This document shows, piece by piece, positions 1 through 15,134 of a DNA stretch of 64,000 nt. Within the stretch, counting starts at the first letter, position 1; each line of letters begins with the position of its first letter. The stretch is from NCBI RefSeq assembly GCF_016808095.1, contig NC_068972.1:36797029-36861028 (forward strand), given 5' to 3'. The translations under genes and the position numbers were made by a program. The notes under the pieces were generated by a model. It was given only the letters and a program-made list of their open reading frames with translations, had not been told where the DNA came from and ran no database searches. This stretch comes from Vigna angularis (Eukaryota > Streptophyta > Magnoliopsida > Fabales > Fabaceae).

Positions 1-3000
1 ACCTGCTTAACCCTACCAAACTGTGTGTTATTCAACCCAAGGTTCCATGAATGATGTCCCATTATGGTTTGTGCCAGTTGCTTTAGCCTCTCCTTTGATG
101 GCGTCACCCCAACTGCAAGTAGGACAGACGTTTGAACTGTGGTAGGAGCAGCTACTGTAGAACCTTCAGAATTTGATAAGATGACATACAAGTTCTGCAT
201 ACCAACAAGGAAACCCAATCAGAATCAGGTTGGTGACATCAGTATATTCGAAATCCTTCCAGTATTAAGAATAAGTAAATGTATATTGAGTAAGGATAAG
301 GAATTCCTAGATTTAAAGATTATACCCAAGACAGCTATCGTATTTTTCATGATATATGTTAGTCTTTTGGCTTACAGAGTCCAACCTTAAACATGGTTCA
401 CTTGTAACTGATAGAAATCCCACAACAGAATCCATAATACCATATAAAGGTAATCACATAGAACCCATAATTGACAGATTTGACATGACATCAGAACTGA
501 GAAAGTATGTAAAAAAACTACAATCAAGAGCCATACAACAAAAGCAGTAAGGACAAAAATAAAAAAGACAAACCTCATAAGGAGCCAAAAGTAGCCCAGC
601 CTTTAGCTGACTAGTCAGCTCACCAAAATCTGTTTGTATTTCGTAAATGGAGAAATTCAAAGTAAAGTTGAATAGTGTTTGCACTGTTTGCAGAGGAAAC
701 ACACTTTGTTGTGGAATGATAGTGATCCCTCCCTTAAATTTCAGCATCTCAAAAACGGAGGGTACACCAAATAAGGATGTAGTGAGCAGGAGATATGATT
801 GGCGTATAACAAAGTATTTAAATGACGCTCTTATCAAACTAATGGCAGCTGCAGACATTTCAGAATATTTACCATCAGGATCAACTGCAAACACGACTTT
901 TGTCATGTTTGATCGTCGTAAGAGATCCACTGACAAGATGACCACCTAGTTTTAAAATATAAGAATGAGTTCTATATCAAATAATATTAACATTAATAAA
1001 GTTCTTTTACCAAAAAAAAACATGCTAATAAAGTTCACAAAAGGAAACCAGTGAAGGTGTTACTTTGGTTGAGGGAACCCCTATCTCTTCGAAAATGTCA
1101 TCAGAAAGCTGCAACATATTGTCTTTTACCACAGAAACTGGCTTCTGCAGATAAAAGCTTGCAACGATATCATGATCTGAAAAGTTAAAACAACGTCATT
1201 TAATAAAAAGATTAGATAATCATGCTCGAAAGCGTAACTACATTACATTATTTATCATATAAATTATATAATAATATATGGTAACATATGAGTTAGAAGC
1301 TTCCAAATATATAATTACAAGGACATTTTCATATATCACAAAATTGAAGATAACATTCATGGTTCATCCTAAAATGTTGCGTCACATACACGATTTGAAA
1401 GCCAACACATGACTCAGTCAAACTGATTACTGTATTCAGCAGCATGTCAGAAGCCACGGGAAAATAACGTACCATACAAGACCAATACAAAACTAGAAGA
1501 GATAAATTGTCAAATTTTTAGAGGTGAATTGTTTTGGTACACAGAAAAGCTTCACATTGTTTAAGAGTCAGATAATAAAGATTTATTTATATATAGCTTC
1601 TTCCCGTAACATCCATTTAATGACAAAACCATAGGAGAGTGCTGAGTATAAACTCACAAAAATTAATACAAATTAATCAGAATTAACATCTATAATTATC
1701 AGCGAGAACATCTTTAAACAAAACATAGAAGTTAACACCAACAAATGTGAAATACAAGTTTTTTATATTGGAAATATCTCTCATCATCATCATCATCTAA
1801 ATCCAAGTTTCTTTATCATTTTCATTAATATGCCATTTTTAGATTTCAATTTTGGAACGAAAATCCCAAAATAGTCCTAAAAAACTCTACTGTATGTGAT
1901 CCAAAACATATTTCGGAATCAAGACACATGATGTTGCTATAGCGTCCATTACGGACTGGGAAAATTTATTTTTCAAACATAATAAATTAGAACCAAAGTG
2001 TGAGACACGCAAATCAACATCACAGAAAAAAATAACGAAATGCATGAATTTACAGGGTTCAGCACCTTGTACCTATGTTCTCAACAATATTTCATCATAT
2101 ACTATAACACATTACAAGTTTTCAAACAAACTTGTAAAAACTCCCCCATTCCAAGATCATCCTTTCTCTTAAAGTGGTGACCCCTCTCTCAAGTTTGGGT
2201 ATGTCATATTTCTTCACATGATTCCTTTATTTATATAGTAAAGATCATGGCTCACTCAAGGCCCAAGCAGCTAAAAAAAACCTTTGCTTTAGGTCTCCTA
2301 GAAAAAAAGGCTCCAAATTTTTTTAATAGATTATTTTGCATAAAAAAAGCTCGAAAATAAATTTTAAATAAAACTACGATACATTTTAACAAAATGTTTT
2401 ATTAGTAAATGAAAATATATTATTCTTAAGTTTGTTTTAGACCTCCAAAAACCTTGAGCCGTCCTTGATTCTTGACTTCTTTCATAAATAGAACTAGCTG
2501 TACACTGATTCTCTCACCTATCCAAACTTTCATTATGGTAGTGGATACTCCAAGGGTAAAAAAACACATGCAAACCCTTAGTTTTCCATGACAGCTATTC
2601 AACCTGAGACATTAAACCTCTCTGCTATAGCAACCCCTGTAACAGGTAAGGGCGCTCCCGACTACACTACTATAGCACTAAATAAAATCATGCTTAAACC
2701 TCGATCAAGATTTAAAACTTTGTTATGAGCCACTGATAATGATCACAAAATCGATTTGACAGTATCACGTCCAGAACGAAATCAAAATATTTCATTTCTC
2801 AAACCAAACAGCACATGTGGCGACACATTTCCAGCCCCTGACTTGTTCCTTCCTATTTTTTTGGAAACAGAATTTCCAAAAAAATAAATTAGATTCAAAT
2901 GACATGCATATATCCTTTTTTTTCATACAGTTATCTTTAAAAACAATGCTTTTTAGATACATTCAGACGCTAAATGAGAATACTCTTCTAATAGGGACTC

Positions 3001-4817
3001 AAACTTTGTTTCACCACGTTGTGGAAGACTAACCCTTTTATTATATTCGGTCCCGTTGATGTTACATGCATTTCTCTAATCATATTGGTATGGATTACAA
3101 ATCAAAATTATATATACCGTTAACAGTTATTTTTCATCGAGTCATTATTACTAGTAATGGTTTTATTTAAATAGAATTCTAAACATTTAACCGTTCCATA
3201 TTTAGTTTGCATTATTTCCTGTACACGTGACGACAAAAAAACATACAAAAAGCCGGTTAATTTCATGTTTTTATGTACAAAGCAACGTATTTACTTAAAC
3301 ATTCCAACAATTAAACTCATTATCAACAAGAAAATATATTTATTGTAGCAGATAAGAGAATACTGTGTCGGAAATTGTGGACATTTCATGCAAAAGTACG
3401 AGCCTAAAAGGTATGTTATTAAAGGAAGTATATTGGAACTACATATATTCTAATGCTAACTGCCATTACTGCATCATCCAACAAAATTTCTATTTTCCTA
3501 TAGTTAATTTAATTTTCTTTGTCCCTGCCTCCTCCGTTACTTTTTATGTGCTAAAGCATTTAATCACCCAGGGTCTTGTGATTCTTTTTTGTCTTTTAAA
3601 ACAATTTTGTAAATTAAATTTGAAAATCTACTTTTTAGATAGTAAAGAGTAAGGGAAGAAAATAGGGAAATGCAAGAAAGAGTATGAATAAATATAAGTT
3701 TGAAAGCATAATGTACTAAAAACTTAATATGTTATGATTCTCTATTAATTTTAAAAATGAGGAAGTACCCCTTTCGAAAATAACTTCTAAAACTAGTTTT
3801 TTTTTCCTGAAACAAAAAACAATTTTGAAGAATAAAACACAAACAAACCCTCATATTCTCACTTTCTCATATCCAGCAGCTTAACCTCCCATGGTTCTTC
3901 AAGTCAACACTTACAACACCTCCATTTCTTGCTCTAAAAGGTAAAGTGCTATGCAAACCCAGTATTCTCTTTGCGAATGCTAACAGAAGCATTAAACCTA
4001 TCAACTAATAACATTGACATATAGAGTCAAAAAGAAACCACTCCATTACTAGCATAAAAGCTTCAAGATTCTTATAGTAAGAGTTTCCCAGAAGAAAATT
4101 CTCACTGCAATATTCCAGCTCAACCAAAATTCACAACAGCATATATGATAGTGTCAGATCCTAAAACTGGGAAATTTTTTGTATTCACGTGCAACATCAA
4201 GATAATTTCAATATCTGTATCATTAAAATTAAAATTTTAATTAATAATAAATGTTTCGAACAATAATTTCCAAAGTAAAGAAAACATCAAAACACGATGC
4301 AACAAACAGATCTCCCCTTTTGTTCACAAAATATAATAAATAGTAAAAATTAAAAACCGCCCCAAAAAAATTAAAAATTATAAACCTATCCAAGTTAAAA
4401 TCTACATTTTCGCTCACATTGTTATCTTTTTCACTAAAAAAAACACCAATTATAAAACCAAATCCACTAATTATCACCACAGGGATTGTTTTTCTTAATT
4501 AAAGATTTTCCTAAAATTAAATACTAAATAAAGAAAGATATTTGCTGTGAGAGAGTACCCAAAATTTGTTTGAAAAAAAAGTTCAAAAACTTACCTCTGT
4601 AATTAGAATTTAAATACAGATCCTTGGGATCTGGGAAGTGAACGAATGGTGGTAACCACAAGAGTACGGATAGAAAAACTGCGAGTGAGAAAAGCAAGAC
4701 AATAACGCATTTGACTCGAACGACGGAGGCGCAGCCCGCCGCCACTGCATTCCGCCATGGATCCTCGGCGGCGACGGTGGACGGTAGAGGGTGGTCTTCC
4801 TCTCCGGACTTTCCCAT
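1..4817 (-). CDS. DUF7036 membrane-anchored protein, 3'-truncated by window edge
   Basis: Exons read on the minus strand are 4595-4817, 1064-1176, 574-945 and 1-194, all joined by GT-AG introns in phase. The N-terminus begins MGKSGEED at 4817. An alternative in another frame from 4843 was rejected because it does not join exon 2. Residues about 38-58 form one hydrophobic segment (IVLLFSLAVFLSVLLWLPPF), so the protein is probably a type II or signal-anchored membrane protein. Later exons carry the conserved blocks DIVASF, EEIGVPSTK, KVVFAVDPDGKYSE, GGITIIPQQS, FNFTLNFSIY and LNNTQFGRVKQ, which I recognise from the plant family DUF7036. Its function is unknown. Intron 1 is 3.4 kb and I see no gene in it. 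The last visible codons are AAG CAG followed by GT at 2-1, which could be a donor site or the next Val codon. The family is clear; the role is not. Confidence 0.85.
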
Positions 4818-7099
<2,282 letters not shown>

Positions 7100-7100
<1 letters not shown>

Positions 7101-8880
7101 AATAAACAGGATAAGCTAGTGATATAAAACAAATTATAATATACATTAACATTTCATACATGAGTCATATTTCACATAAAGTAATCTGAACAATCTTAAT
7201 CATGCCAAGACCTAGACTTGACTATGCAGATTTAATATAAATGTTGAGCTATGATGGATAGTGCAATTGTGGTGGCTTCTACTATTCTACAGAGTCATTG
7301 CCAATGGGTTTCACCCTATCACACTCACAAGGTTAGTCTGTATCACGTCTTAGGCCATACTAAAAGCACCTAGACTAAGAGCTCCTACTACTCACCACAT
7401 GTATCAATTCTCTCTAATTAATAATGAATGATCATTAGAGTGTTAGGATAACCCCCAATACTGAGTTCCTACATTCATTCCAACAATACTTAAATAAAAC
7501 CATTAAGAATTCTCCTTAGTTACACGCCTTATTTCATTCACGCATATGTTCCAAACCTTACCATAGGTCATACAACAAACCATTATAACTTTTAAAACCA
7601 TGCACATAAGAGAAAGGATTCAAAAACTCCTAACAAGACTCAGACCCACTCACCCATGAATCAGACTCTGCTCGCCCAACGAGAGGTAAAACAACAAATC
7701 TCTCATGCTAAGTGCATTGGCTAGCTTAGCCTTTGTAACTCTGCCAAATATCCTAAATACTCGCCCAACGAGCTCCTCCACTCGCCTAGCGAGAGCCAAG
7801 ACAACAAGCTCCCCAAGCTAAACGAGTTGGCTCGCTCAGTCTTTGGAACTCACTACCAGAACTCCTTTAAACTCGCCTAGCGAGCCCATATTGTTTGCCC
7901 AGCCCCACTGCATAATTATCACTTGTAAACCACCTATGACCTATTCTAATCATTTTTACCAACTTTTAACACTCTTAGATTAGATTATAAACTACTATAG
8001 GCCTAAACAAAAGTGTTAAACCCAACTTAAACTAATTCTCAACTATTTTACCACAAGATTTCACTTTGAAACATATAAAATCTTGCATTTGAGGCCAAAA
8101 TTGAATTCTACAAGTTCTATAACTCATTTTTAAGTAACTTAGGAACTCTAACAGGTCAGAAATGACTTACTAACACCTTCCAAAATGACCAATTTGACAA
8201 ATAACCTATAATTCAAAATCTCACTAGTTCAAACCCCCAAAATGAACTTTAAAAACCTTATAAACACAACCTATAACTTCCTTACTTCTTATACCACAAA
8301 CTAATACCAACTAAAAGCTCCAATAACTCCCAATTGATTAATTCTTACCATCTATAAATTACTTTTGTCCTCCTTAACTCTTAATTCTTAATCTTTTATA
8401 TCAACACCTATTATTTTTAAACCAAAGATAACCTATAATTTAGCCTCGAACATTTATTGATCAGTATTCCACCAAAACAACTCCATCAACATCACGACAA
8501 CATCAATCACAAGCTTTTCAATCCCATTCAACATATAAACATATCAATCTTTCAAACAATCATATTATCACTGAGATCATCAAACAAAATCTTCACCACA
8601 ATAATCATTTCAATTACAATTAAATCATTCTACCATTCTACTAACGATCAATCATACAAGTAGTTTCAATAATTAAAAAAAAACACTAGTTTTCCTTACA
8701 TTAAGGAGAACTAGCACATATCAACGCAGCTCACCAACCTTGCTCAAGGTTCAAGGAATCCTAAGAACACCTACAAAACATAGAAAAGCGATCAAAGAGA
8801 GTTCTTAGAACCTCTAATCCACAAGGAACTAAGAAAAAGAGATATATAACACATATATTCCTAAGCATAATCTTAAACTA
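7100..8880 (-). mobile_element. degenerate inverted copy of the long-LTR family
   Basis: Positions 7240-7340 match the reverse complement of 14510-14600 almost throughout, including the blocks around AATGGGTTTCAC and AAGGTTAGTCTG. That makes this a minus-oriented copy of the long LTR found complete at 11077-15027. Its middle holds several palindromic words of the form CTCGCCYARCGAG (about 7670-7890), occupying the place of the tandem arrays in other copies. Ends and target duplication could not be fixed. Confidence 0.6.
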
Positions 8881-8889
8881 AGAAAAAGG

Positions 8890-9550
8890 AAGAATGATAT
8901 TATGATGATGAATATATGGTTGATTATGTGAATGATATTGATGGACGTAATTCCATGACACTCGTGGAGATGTTACATAGTGGTTCCCTGTGTTTTCGTT
9001 ATATGAATGTATGTAGCTTTGTACTGGGAGTTTATCCTGATGCTCTCAATAACCCCAACTCAAGTAGAGATGGTTGGTTATGTCTTGGAGAGTAGCAAGA
9101 GGAATAGTATAGGGGCTTTACCTTGCCCAAAGACATTTATGAACTAACATTGTATGGTAGCTTGGGGTGGACCAACTGTATTACCATTACAATTGCATAA
9201 ACTACCCTAGTTCAACATTCATACTATATTCGAATGAGTCAAGTCTAATGTTATAATATGATTATGATGTATGTTTTTTACGTTTATAATATAATGTATA
9301 ATGAAATTTTATTGTATTATGAAGAACTGTTTCACCATCGACTTACCCTTGCTTTTGTGTTATTTATCTTTATGTATGTTTTTTTTTTGCGATAATCACC
9401 TAAATGGTGTAAGCTTAAGAATGACGTCTTTTCAATCGTTTCAGCATGAAGAAAAGAGAGAAACAACAAGATAGATAGTCTTTGGTTCATCAAAAATAAA
9501 AACTCTTGCTTTAATAGTCTCAAGTTCCTTATAAGTTATCATTTATATAT
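8890..9550 (+). mobile_element. plus-oriented 3' fragment of the long-LTR family
   Basis: The sequence follows 14245-14800 in order: the GGACGTAATTCCATG block, the stretch with CCTGATGCTC and CAAGTAGAGA, the bases around GAGTCAAGT, and the CCCTTGCTTTTGTGT block. It lies tail to tail with the inverted copy just upstream. It is degenerate and its 3' terminus was not found. Confidence 0.6.
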
Positions 9551-9598
9551 GTCTTATTTTAATAATTTTATATTATTAAAATGGAATGTGAAAAATAA

Positions 9599-9603
<5 letters not shown>

Positions 9604-9655
<52 letters not shown>
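9604..9655. repeat. (AT)n microsatellite
   Basis: An uninterrupted AT dinucleotide run of about 50 bases. Confidence 0.95.
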
Positions 9656-9656
<1 letters not shown>

Positions 9657-9979
9657 GCTAATTTTACTATGTTTTAAATTTCTTAAGCAAAATTAACTCC
9701 CTAACTTATTTTTCTCCAATAAACAAAGCATAGACTTAGGGTATTGTAAGATAAAATGAAATTTGTTAATACTGTGATTTTAGTTGAGAATGATTATTAT
9801 AGAATTTTTTTAATATAACATTTGTGTATTGGCTACTTTTATATTAAAATATCTTTATCTAAAATAAGTTCGAGGTTTTATCAAGGAACAATCAGGAAAG
9901 AACAACTTTCATAATAAAGTTTTTTTAATATATATTCACAATCGACATTATTTCATAAAAACATGACTAGACTATATCA

Positions 9980-10023
<44 letters not shown>

Positions 10024-11076
10024 GTTTTGTAGCATTCTAGATTGTATAGTCGATTATTATAATAAATATAAATTGTATAATTTCAGACAAAAACCTTATC
10101 ATAAAAATTTTGAATTATACAATTCAAAAGTATAAATTTGATTACATAATTCGAAAGTGAAACATACTTTCAAATTAGCCAATTTAAAATCATGTTTGAC
10201 TTTAAGATTATGTAATCTAAAAAACAATTTCTAACTACTAGATTACATGTCCCGCAAAGTAGTAATTCTATTATAATAAGAATGATACTTATGTTTGAAA
10301 AATAGTAAATGTTTTGAGAAAAATGAATAATCAATTTTAGATTTAATATAAGAACGACATTGATAGATGGATTAAGTTTTGATATATTAAAATATGATTC
10401 AACAACAAAAGAACTAATTAAATGAGATTGAATCATATAAATGTGAAACATGTAAATAGTTAAATTATCAACTTATAAAAGCATGACATACCAATTATTC
10501 ATTCTATCCCAAACTATCATTTAAAAGTTTCTAATATATGTGAGATTAAATGTCACTAATCATATTTTCTTAATATAATATTATTCAAACTCATGAATAA
10601 ATTTATTTAACCTCCGGTCACAAGAGATTAACTTGAAATCTTGTAAAAGTAATATTTAATACTTTATTCTATATAAACTCATTCATTATCCCATCATAAA
10701 ATTTTAATTAAATAAATTTAATTTATTATTGCATTGTCCCATATAATATTAGAAATCATTCTTCATGCACCGCTCTTGTGCAACTTTACTGCAAGTTATC
10801 ATTAGCATGATCGGTATCAAATGGTCCACTACGATCTTTGTTGCTAAAGTCCAATTCTTGCACCACCGTAATTTCTAATTGCAGCTCCATAACTTTTAAA
10901 ATCACCCTTTTACCCTTCAAAAAGTGACTTCTAGATTACTTGTTATGGAAATTTATGAACACATTATCCAAAATTTCCAGAACATGATTTCGAGAGCATG
11001 ATTTTCGAAACAATTTCTAGAATAGGATTTCTGGAACAAACATTCAAAAAAAAAAAATGAAATGCAATATGAAACA
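9656..11076. other. AT-rich spacer with a second short (TA)n tract
   Basis: No gene is supported. A (TA)n tract of about 36 bases lies at 9982-10019. The 93-codon minus-strand frame at 10170-10451 has the composition of AT-rich noise and matches nothing I recognise. Confidence 0.5.
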
Positions 11077-11672
11077 TGTAAGAGTCTGAAAATATATGGC
11101 AGTTGGGCTTTAGGTTGAGGCAGTCAGGCCCATAAGACTAAGGGCACTATGATCTTAGGAAGAAACCTTTCAAAATCTGAGTTCATTATCTCAGCTTCCC
11201 ATTCTCTCTCTAAAAATCTTGCTCTTTCATTTCTCTGCCTTCTCTCTACCATTCCCTCACATTTAGTGGTTGCATGTTGGATTAGGTGGTGCTCAAGTGA
11301 CCACGGCGTAGAGACCTTCGCAACCATCCGAATATATTTTCATTCTTCAGCGGGTAAGTAGCTCTTCACTGTTCTCCGCTGTTTGGGACCTAGGGCAAGT
11401 TGCATGTGCCTAGTGTACCCTCCTTTACGTTTTCCTCCGTTCATTCTAGCTCTAAGAGCTGTTCTTAATCACCGCATTGCGGGTTGTAGGGTGCTGTCTA
11501 GATTATTCGCGTGTGAGGTACTGTAGTTGCGGGTCTTTGAGCTGAGCAAAGAAGTTTCAAGGTAAAGGGAGCTAGAATACTTCTTTAAATTGCTTGCATG
11601 AAGTGTATGTATATTGGATTCTGAATTGGTGCACTGTTTGGAGTTGTATTTTGTTTTGAGTATGTTGTATTG

Positions 11673-12874
11673 TGTTAATCTCTTTGGCAAGTGCACCAAA
11701 TCGTTCAAGTAATAAACCGTGGTAAGACCAGGTATCGTTTTCCCAAGAGACTCGTAATACTAGAAAATTATGCGATTAACAACTCATCTAGACTCAAGAA
11801 CAACTCATCATTTAAGAATATGTGCAAAAAGATAAATTCACATGTAATTACAAGGTTGGACTTTGGTATTGAAGACACTTGGAAATGGAAAAGACTAGAA
11901 ATGGTATGAAATGACATTGTTAAGGTTAGTTTTCACCAATGCACTCTTGTGTATAACCAATTTCATCTCCTCTCTATCAATTTACTAAAGTCAATCCACT
12001 AAAACACTCTAGCCCTAATCCCTTAGGTGAAAGAGCCTAGGTTTTCCTTATCAAACTCCAATCCCTTGGACAATCTAACAAGCAAACCCACATTAAGAAC
12101 TAGGATCTAAGACAACATGTGAATCATATCCCATCCCTAGCTCAATGACCCACAAGGACTCTTGTTTCAGTTCAAGATTTCGTATCCCATCCCTGGCTCA
12201 ATGAAACCCTAAAATCAAGTCATGAACGTCTCCATTACATGCAAGCTTTAAGATCGGAAACAAGAATACTAGAAATAGATAGAAAAGACATTTATAAATA
12301 CGAAACAATCATTCATTACACAAGAGTTCATAGGCTACATCTAACCCTAACAAGATGAATCTGGTTCTCCATTTCCATGGAGAACCCTAAAGCTTACAAA
12401 CATGGAAGATGGAAGAAGAAGGAGACCCAAAGGAAGAGGAGGAGATGTTCCCACAAGCTCCTCGCACCCTCCATGAGCTCCAAACGTGAAATCGCACCTC
12501 CAAAGAACCAAAGACCCTTTTTTCTTTCTGCCTCGTGAGTATATATACTGCCCGAATTCTCGCTTAAGCGAGAATTCTTCTTGGAGAAGATAGTCATTCT
12601 CGCTTAAGCTAAATTATTCTCGCTTAAGCGAAAATGACTGTTAAATCAATGACTTCCTGGATCACCGAGGCTCTTCAATGTAATGGAGGATCTTCCTAAC
12701 ATCAAAATAGATCAAAAAACAAGGGATTAGAGTATTATTTACGTAATGTAGCTCAAAATATAGATAAATACTAAAACTAAATAAAAGAGAGGATTTAAGC
12801 AAGTAATAAGCTAAAGAAGAGTTGATTTTGCTACTAAAATGATGCTTAGATAATGGTAAGAACTAGCATTATCA
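11673..12874 (+). mobile_element. nested solo LTR, 1202 bp, perfect 5-bp TSD
   Basis: It starts TGTTAATCTC and ends GCATTATCA. The 5-bp sequence TATTG occurs at 11668-11672 and again at 12875-12879. Both flanks belong to the surrounding long LTR, so this insertion is the younger event. It contains a cluster of the palindromic word CTCGCTTAAGCGAG and variants (12560-12635). I see no coding capacity. Elements of this kind, with a GTGCACCAAATCG block near the start, are common in legumes as far as I recall; the superfamily is uncertain (Gypsy is likely). Confidence 0.85.
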
Positions 12875-13424
12875 TATTGTATGTGTTGATATGTGAAATC
12901 CATGAAACTGTGTTGAGCTGTTTGGAATTGATTTGGATAGGTTTGAATTGCTATAATTGACCAATTGGAAGTGATTTAGGTGTGAAATCTGGTATATTTT
13001 TGGTTGGATAGAAATTTTGAGTTTTGTGGTTTTTAGGTCACTTTGAGAGGAAGTGAGGTAGTGGTTTTGGGCATTTGGGGTCTAAAGCGCAACTGGGCTG
13101 TTGGGGTAGTCTTAGCCACTGTAATGTGACTTGTTTGAGTCACTAAATTGATCAAACTAGGTGCAAAGCCGTGGGATTGAATTTTGAATCCCTAAGTTGG
13201 GAAAATTGGTGTTTTAGAGTTGAATTTGAGTCTTAATCACTTTAGAATGGTAGTAGGAATGTTTAGAATCATTTAGATAAGTTTAATTAAGTATAAAACA
13301 AGAATTAAGGGTGTTAGAAGTTAGTAAAAATGGTTAGGAATGGTTATGTTAGGTGTTGTTCATAATTCTGCAGAATTATGCAGTTTCGCCGAGAGTGAAC
13401 TAATAATCGTTCGGCCATGCGCTG

Positions 13425-13790
13425 TTGAGCGTTTGGTCTCATAGGTAGCGTTCGGTCTTGATGGTGCTCGATCTCAGGTAGCGCTCGGTCATATGTAGCG
13501 TTCGGTCTTGATAGTGCTCGGTCTCATAAGTAGCGTTCGGTCTTGATGGTGCTCGGTCTCATAAGTAGCGTTCGGTCTTGATGGTGCTCGGTCTCATAAG
13601 TAGCGTTCGGTCTTGATGGTGCTCGGTCTCAGGTAGCGCTCGGTCATATGTAGCGTTCGGTCTTGATAGTGCTCGGTCTTAGGTACGTTCAGTCTTGATG
13701 GTGCTCGATCTCAGGTAGCGCTCGGTCATAGGTAGCGTTCGGTCTCAGTGGGTGGTCTTGGTAACGTTCAGTCTTAGTGGTGGTCTTGAT
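13425..13790 (+). repeat. 35-bp tandem array, about 9 units
   Basis: The unit carries GTAGCGTTCGGTCTTGATGG followed by TGCTCGGTCTCATAA. Three consecutive copies fall at exact 35-bp steps (13531, 13566, 13601). Flanking units are variant or shortened. The array lies within the long LTR. Confidence 0.9.
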
Positions 13791-14110
13791 AGCGTTCGAC
13801 CAAGGCTCTAGGTGTTCGGCTAAGGCTCTAAGCGTTCGCCCAAGGCTCTAAGCGTTCGACCAAGGCTCTAAGCATTCAACCAAGATTCTAGGTGTTCGGC
13901 TAAGGCTCTAGGTGTTTGGCCAGGGCTCTAGGTGTTCAGCCAAGGCTTTAAGCGTTCGACCAAGGCTCTAAGCGTTCGACCAAGGCTCTAAGCGTTCGTC
14001 CAAGGTTCTAAGTGTTTGGCCAAAGCTCTAGGTGTTTGGCCATAGCTCATATCATTCGGCCAAAGCTCTCAGTGCTCGGCCAAAGCTCATAGCGTTCCGT
14101 TCAAGCTCAT
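13786..14110 (+). repeat. 20-bp tandem array, about 16 units
   Basis: The unit is close to AGCGTTCGACCAAGGCTCTA, with drift at the GCG/GTG and GAC/GGC positions. It directly abuts the 35-bp array and shares its GTTCGG core, so it may have arisen from it. Confidence 0.9.
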
Positions 14111-15134
14111 TTGCTCTTGTTTTGGTTTGAATTAAGTGTGCGGAATGATTGGAATGCATAGTATGATCGTGGTAATGTTATTATACTGAAAGTATGTGAA
14201 TGTATGAGACATGTTTGGTGGTTGAATGTAACAAGTATGTGTAATGGACGTAATTCCATGGATCTCAAGGGAGGTCACATGGTGGTGCCCTATGTGTAAT
14301 GAACGTAATTCCATGGCCTTAAGGTGAGGATTCATGGTGGTGCCCTCAGTGTTTGGAATGAATGCATGGTAGCTCAGTTTTGGGGGTTTTCCTGACGCTC
14401 CAATGGTCTTTCATTCTCAAGTAGAGAGGATTGATCCACGTGGTGAGGAGTAGCAGGAGGTCCTAGTCTTGGGTGCTTCCAGTATGACCCAAGGTGAGTG
14501 ATAACAGACTAACCTCGTGAGTGTGGTAGAGTGAAACCCATTGGTAATGACTTTGCAAAGCAGTAGAGGCCACCACGAGTGTATAACCCGCCATAGCTCG
14601 GCAATCATTCTCGTCCGGACGAGTCAAGTGTAAAGTGTAAGAAGTTATGTTGCATGGTCTATTATATCTGCCTTTAATTGCATATTGTGTGTGATTGATA
14701 TAACATGATTTTTGTATATCTAGCTCACCCTTGCTTGTGTGTTTGTGCTTGCTTGGGTATGCTTTCTTTTGCAATGATCATTCACTTGGATGTGAGCAGA
14801 GGTGAAAGAGGTGCCTCTGGAGCAGGCTTTGGAGGAAGACAATGCTGCTCCTTAGTTTCATTAGAAATTTAAGTGTTTCCTTATCTTTCAAAATACTCTA
14901 GTATGTTAAATTTTAAATTTTGAAGTTATTTTGAAGATGACTGTAATCCTAATTACTCCTGCTTTTCTATATTATGTATGATGACGTTTTTATTATATAT
15001 ATTTTTTTATATAATCGGGATGTTACATAACAAGTTTCCGGAACAAATATTTTGAATAAGCTTTTCAAGACATATTATTACATTTCGGATTTAACATCCT
15101 CTTCAACTCTCTCCTTTCTCCAACGTATTTTTTA

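Larger units (their letters stand above)
11077..15027 (+). mobile_element. long solo LTR (about 2.7 kb without its insert), split by another LTR
   Basis: It begins TGTAAGAGTC and ends GGGATGTTACA. The flanks AAACA and TAACA match in 4 of 5 bases, as expected for an old target duplication. Removing the nested insert (11673-12874 plus one duplicate) leaves about 2744 bp, close to the 2916 bp of the related LTR at 38795. No gag-pol, primer-binding site or second LTR follows, so a solo LTR is the simplest reading. The 5' part (11190-11560) is shared with 63560-63990, and the 3' part with 41340-41710. Two tandem arrays sit in its centre. Confidence 0.75.

Noticed and set aside
7660..7900. Regularly recurring palindromes (CTCGCCYARCGAG), CRISPR-like at first sight
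   Set aside because: Plant nuclear context, unequal spacing and position inside an LTR-family copy; no cas genes.
10170..10451. 93-codon minus-strand frame
   Set aside because: AT-rich composition (Ile/Leu/Asn) typical of chance frames in this spacer.
12550..12640. Palindromes CTCGCTTAAGCGAG as a possible operator cluster
   Set aside because: They lie within the solo LTR and recur in that element type; no gene next to them.
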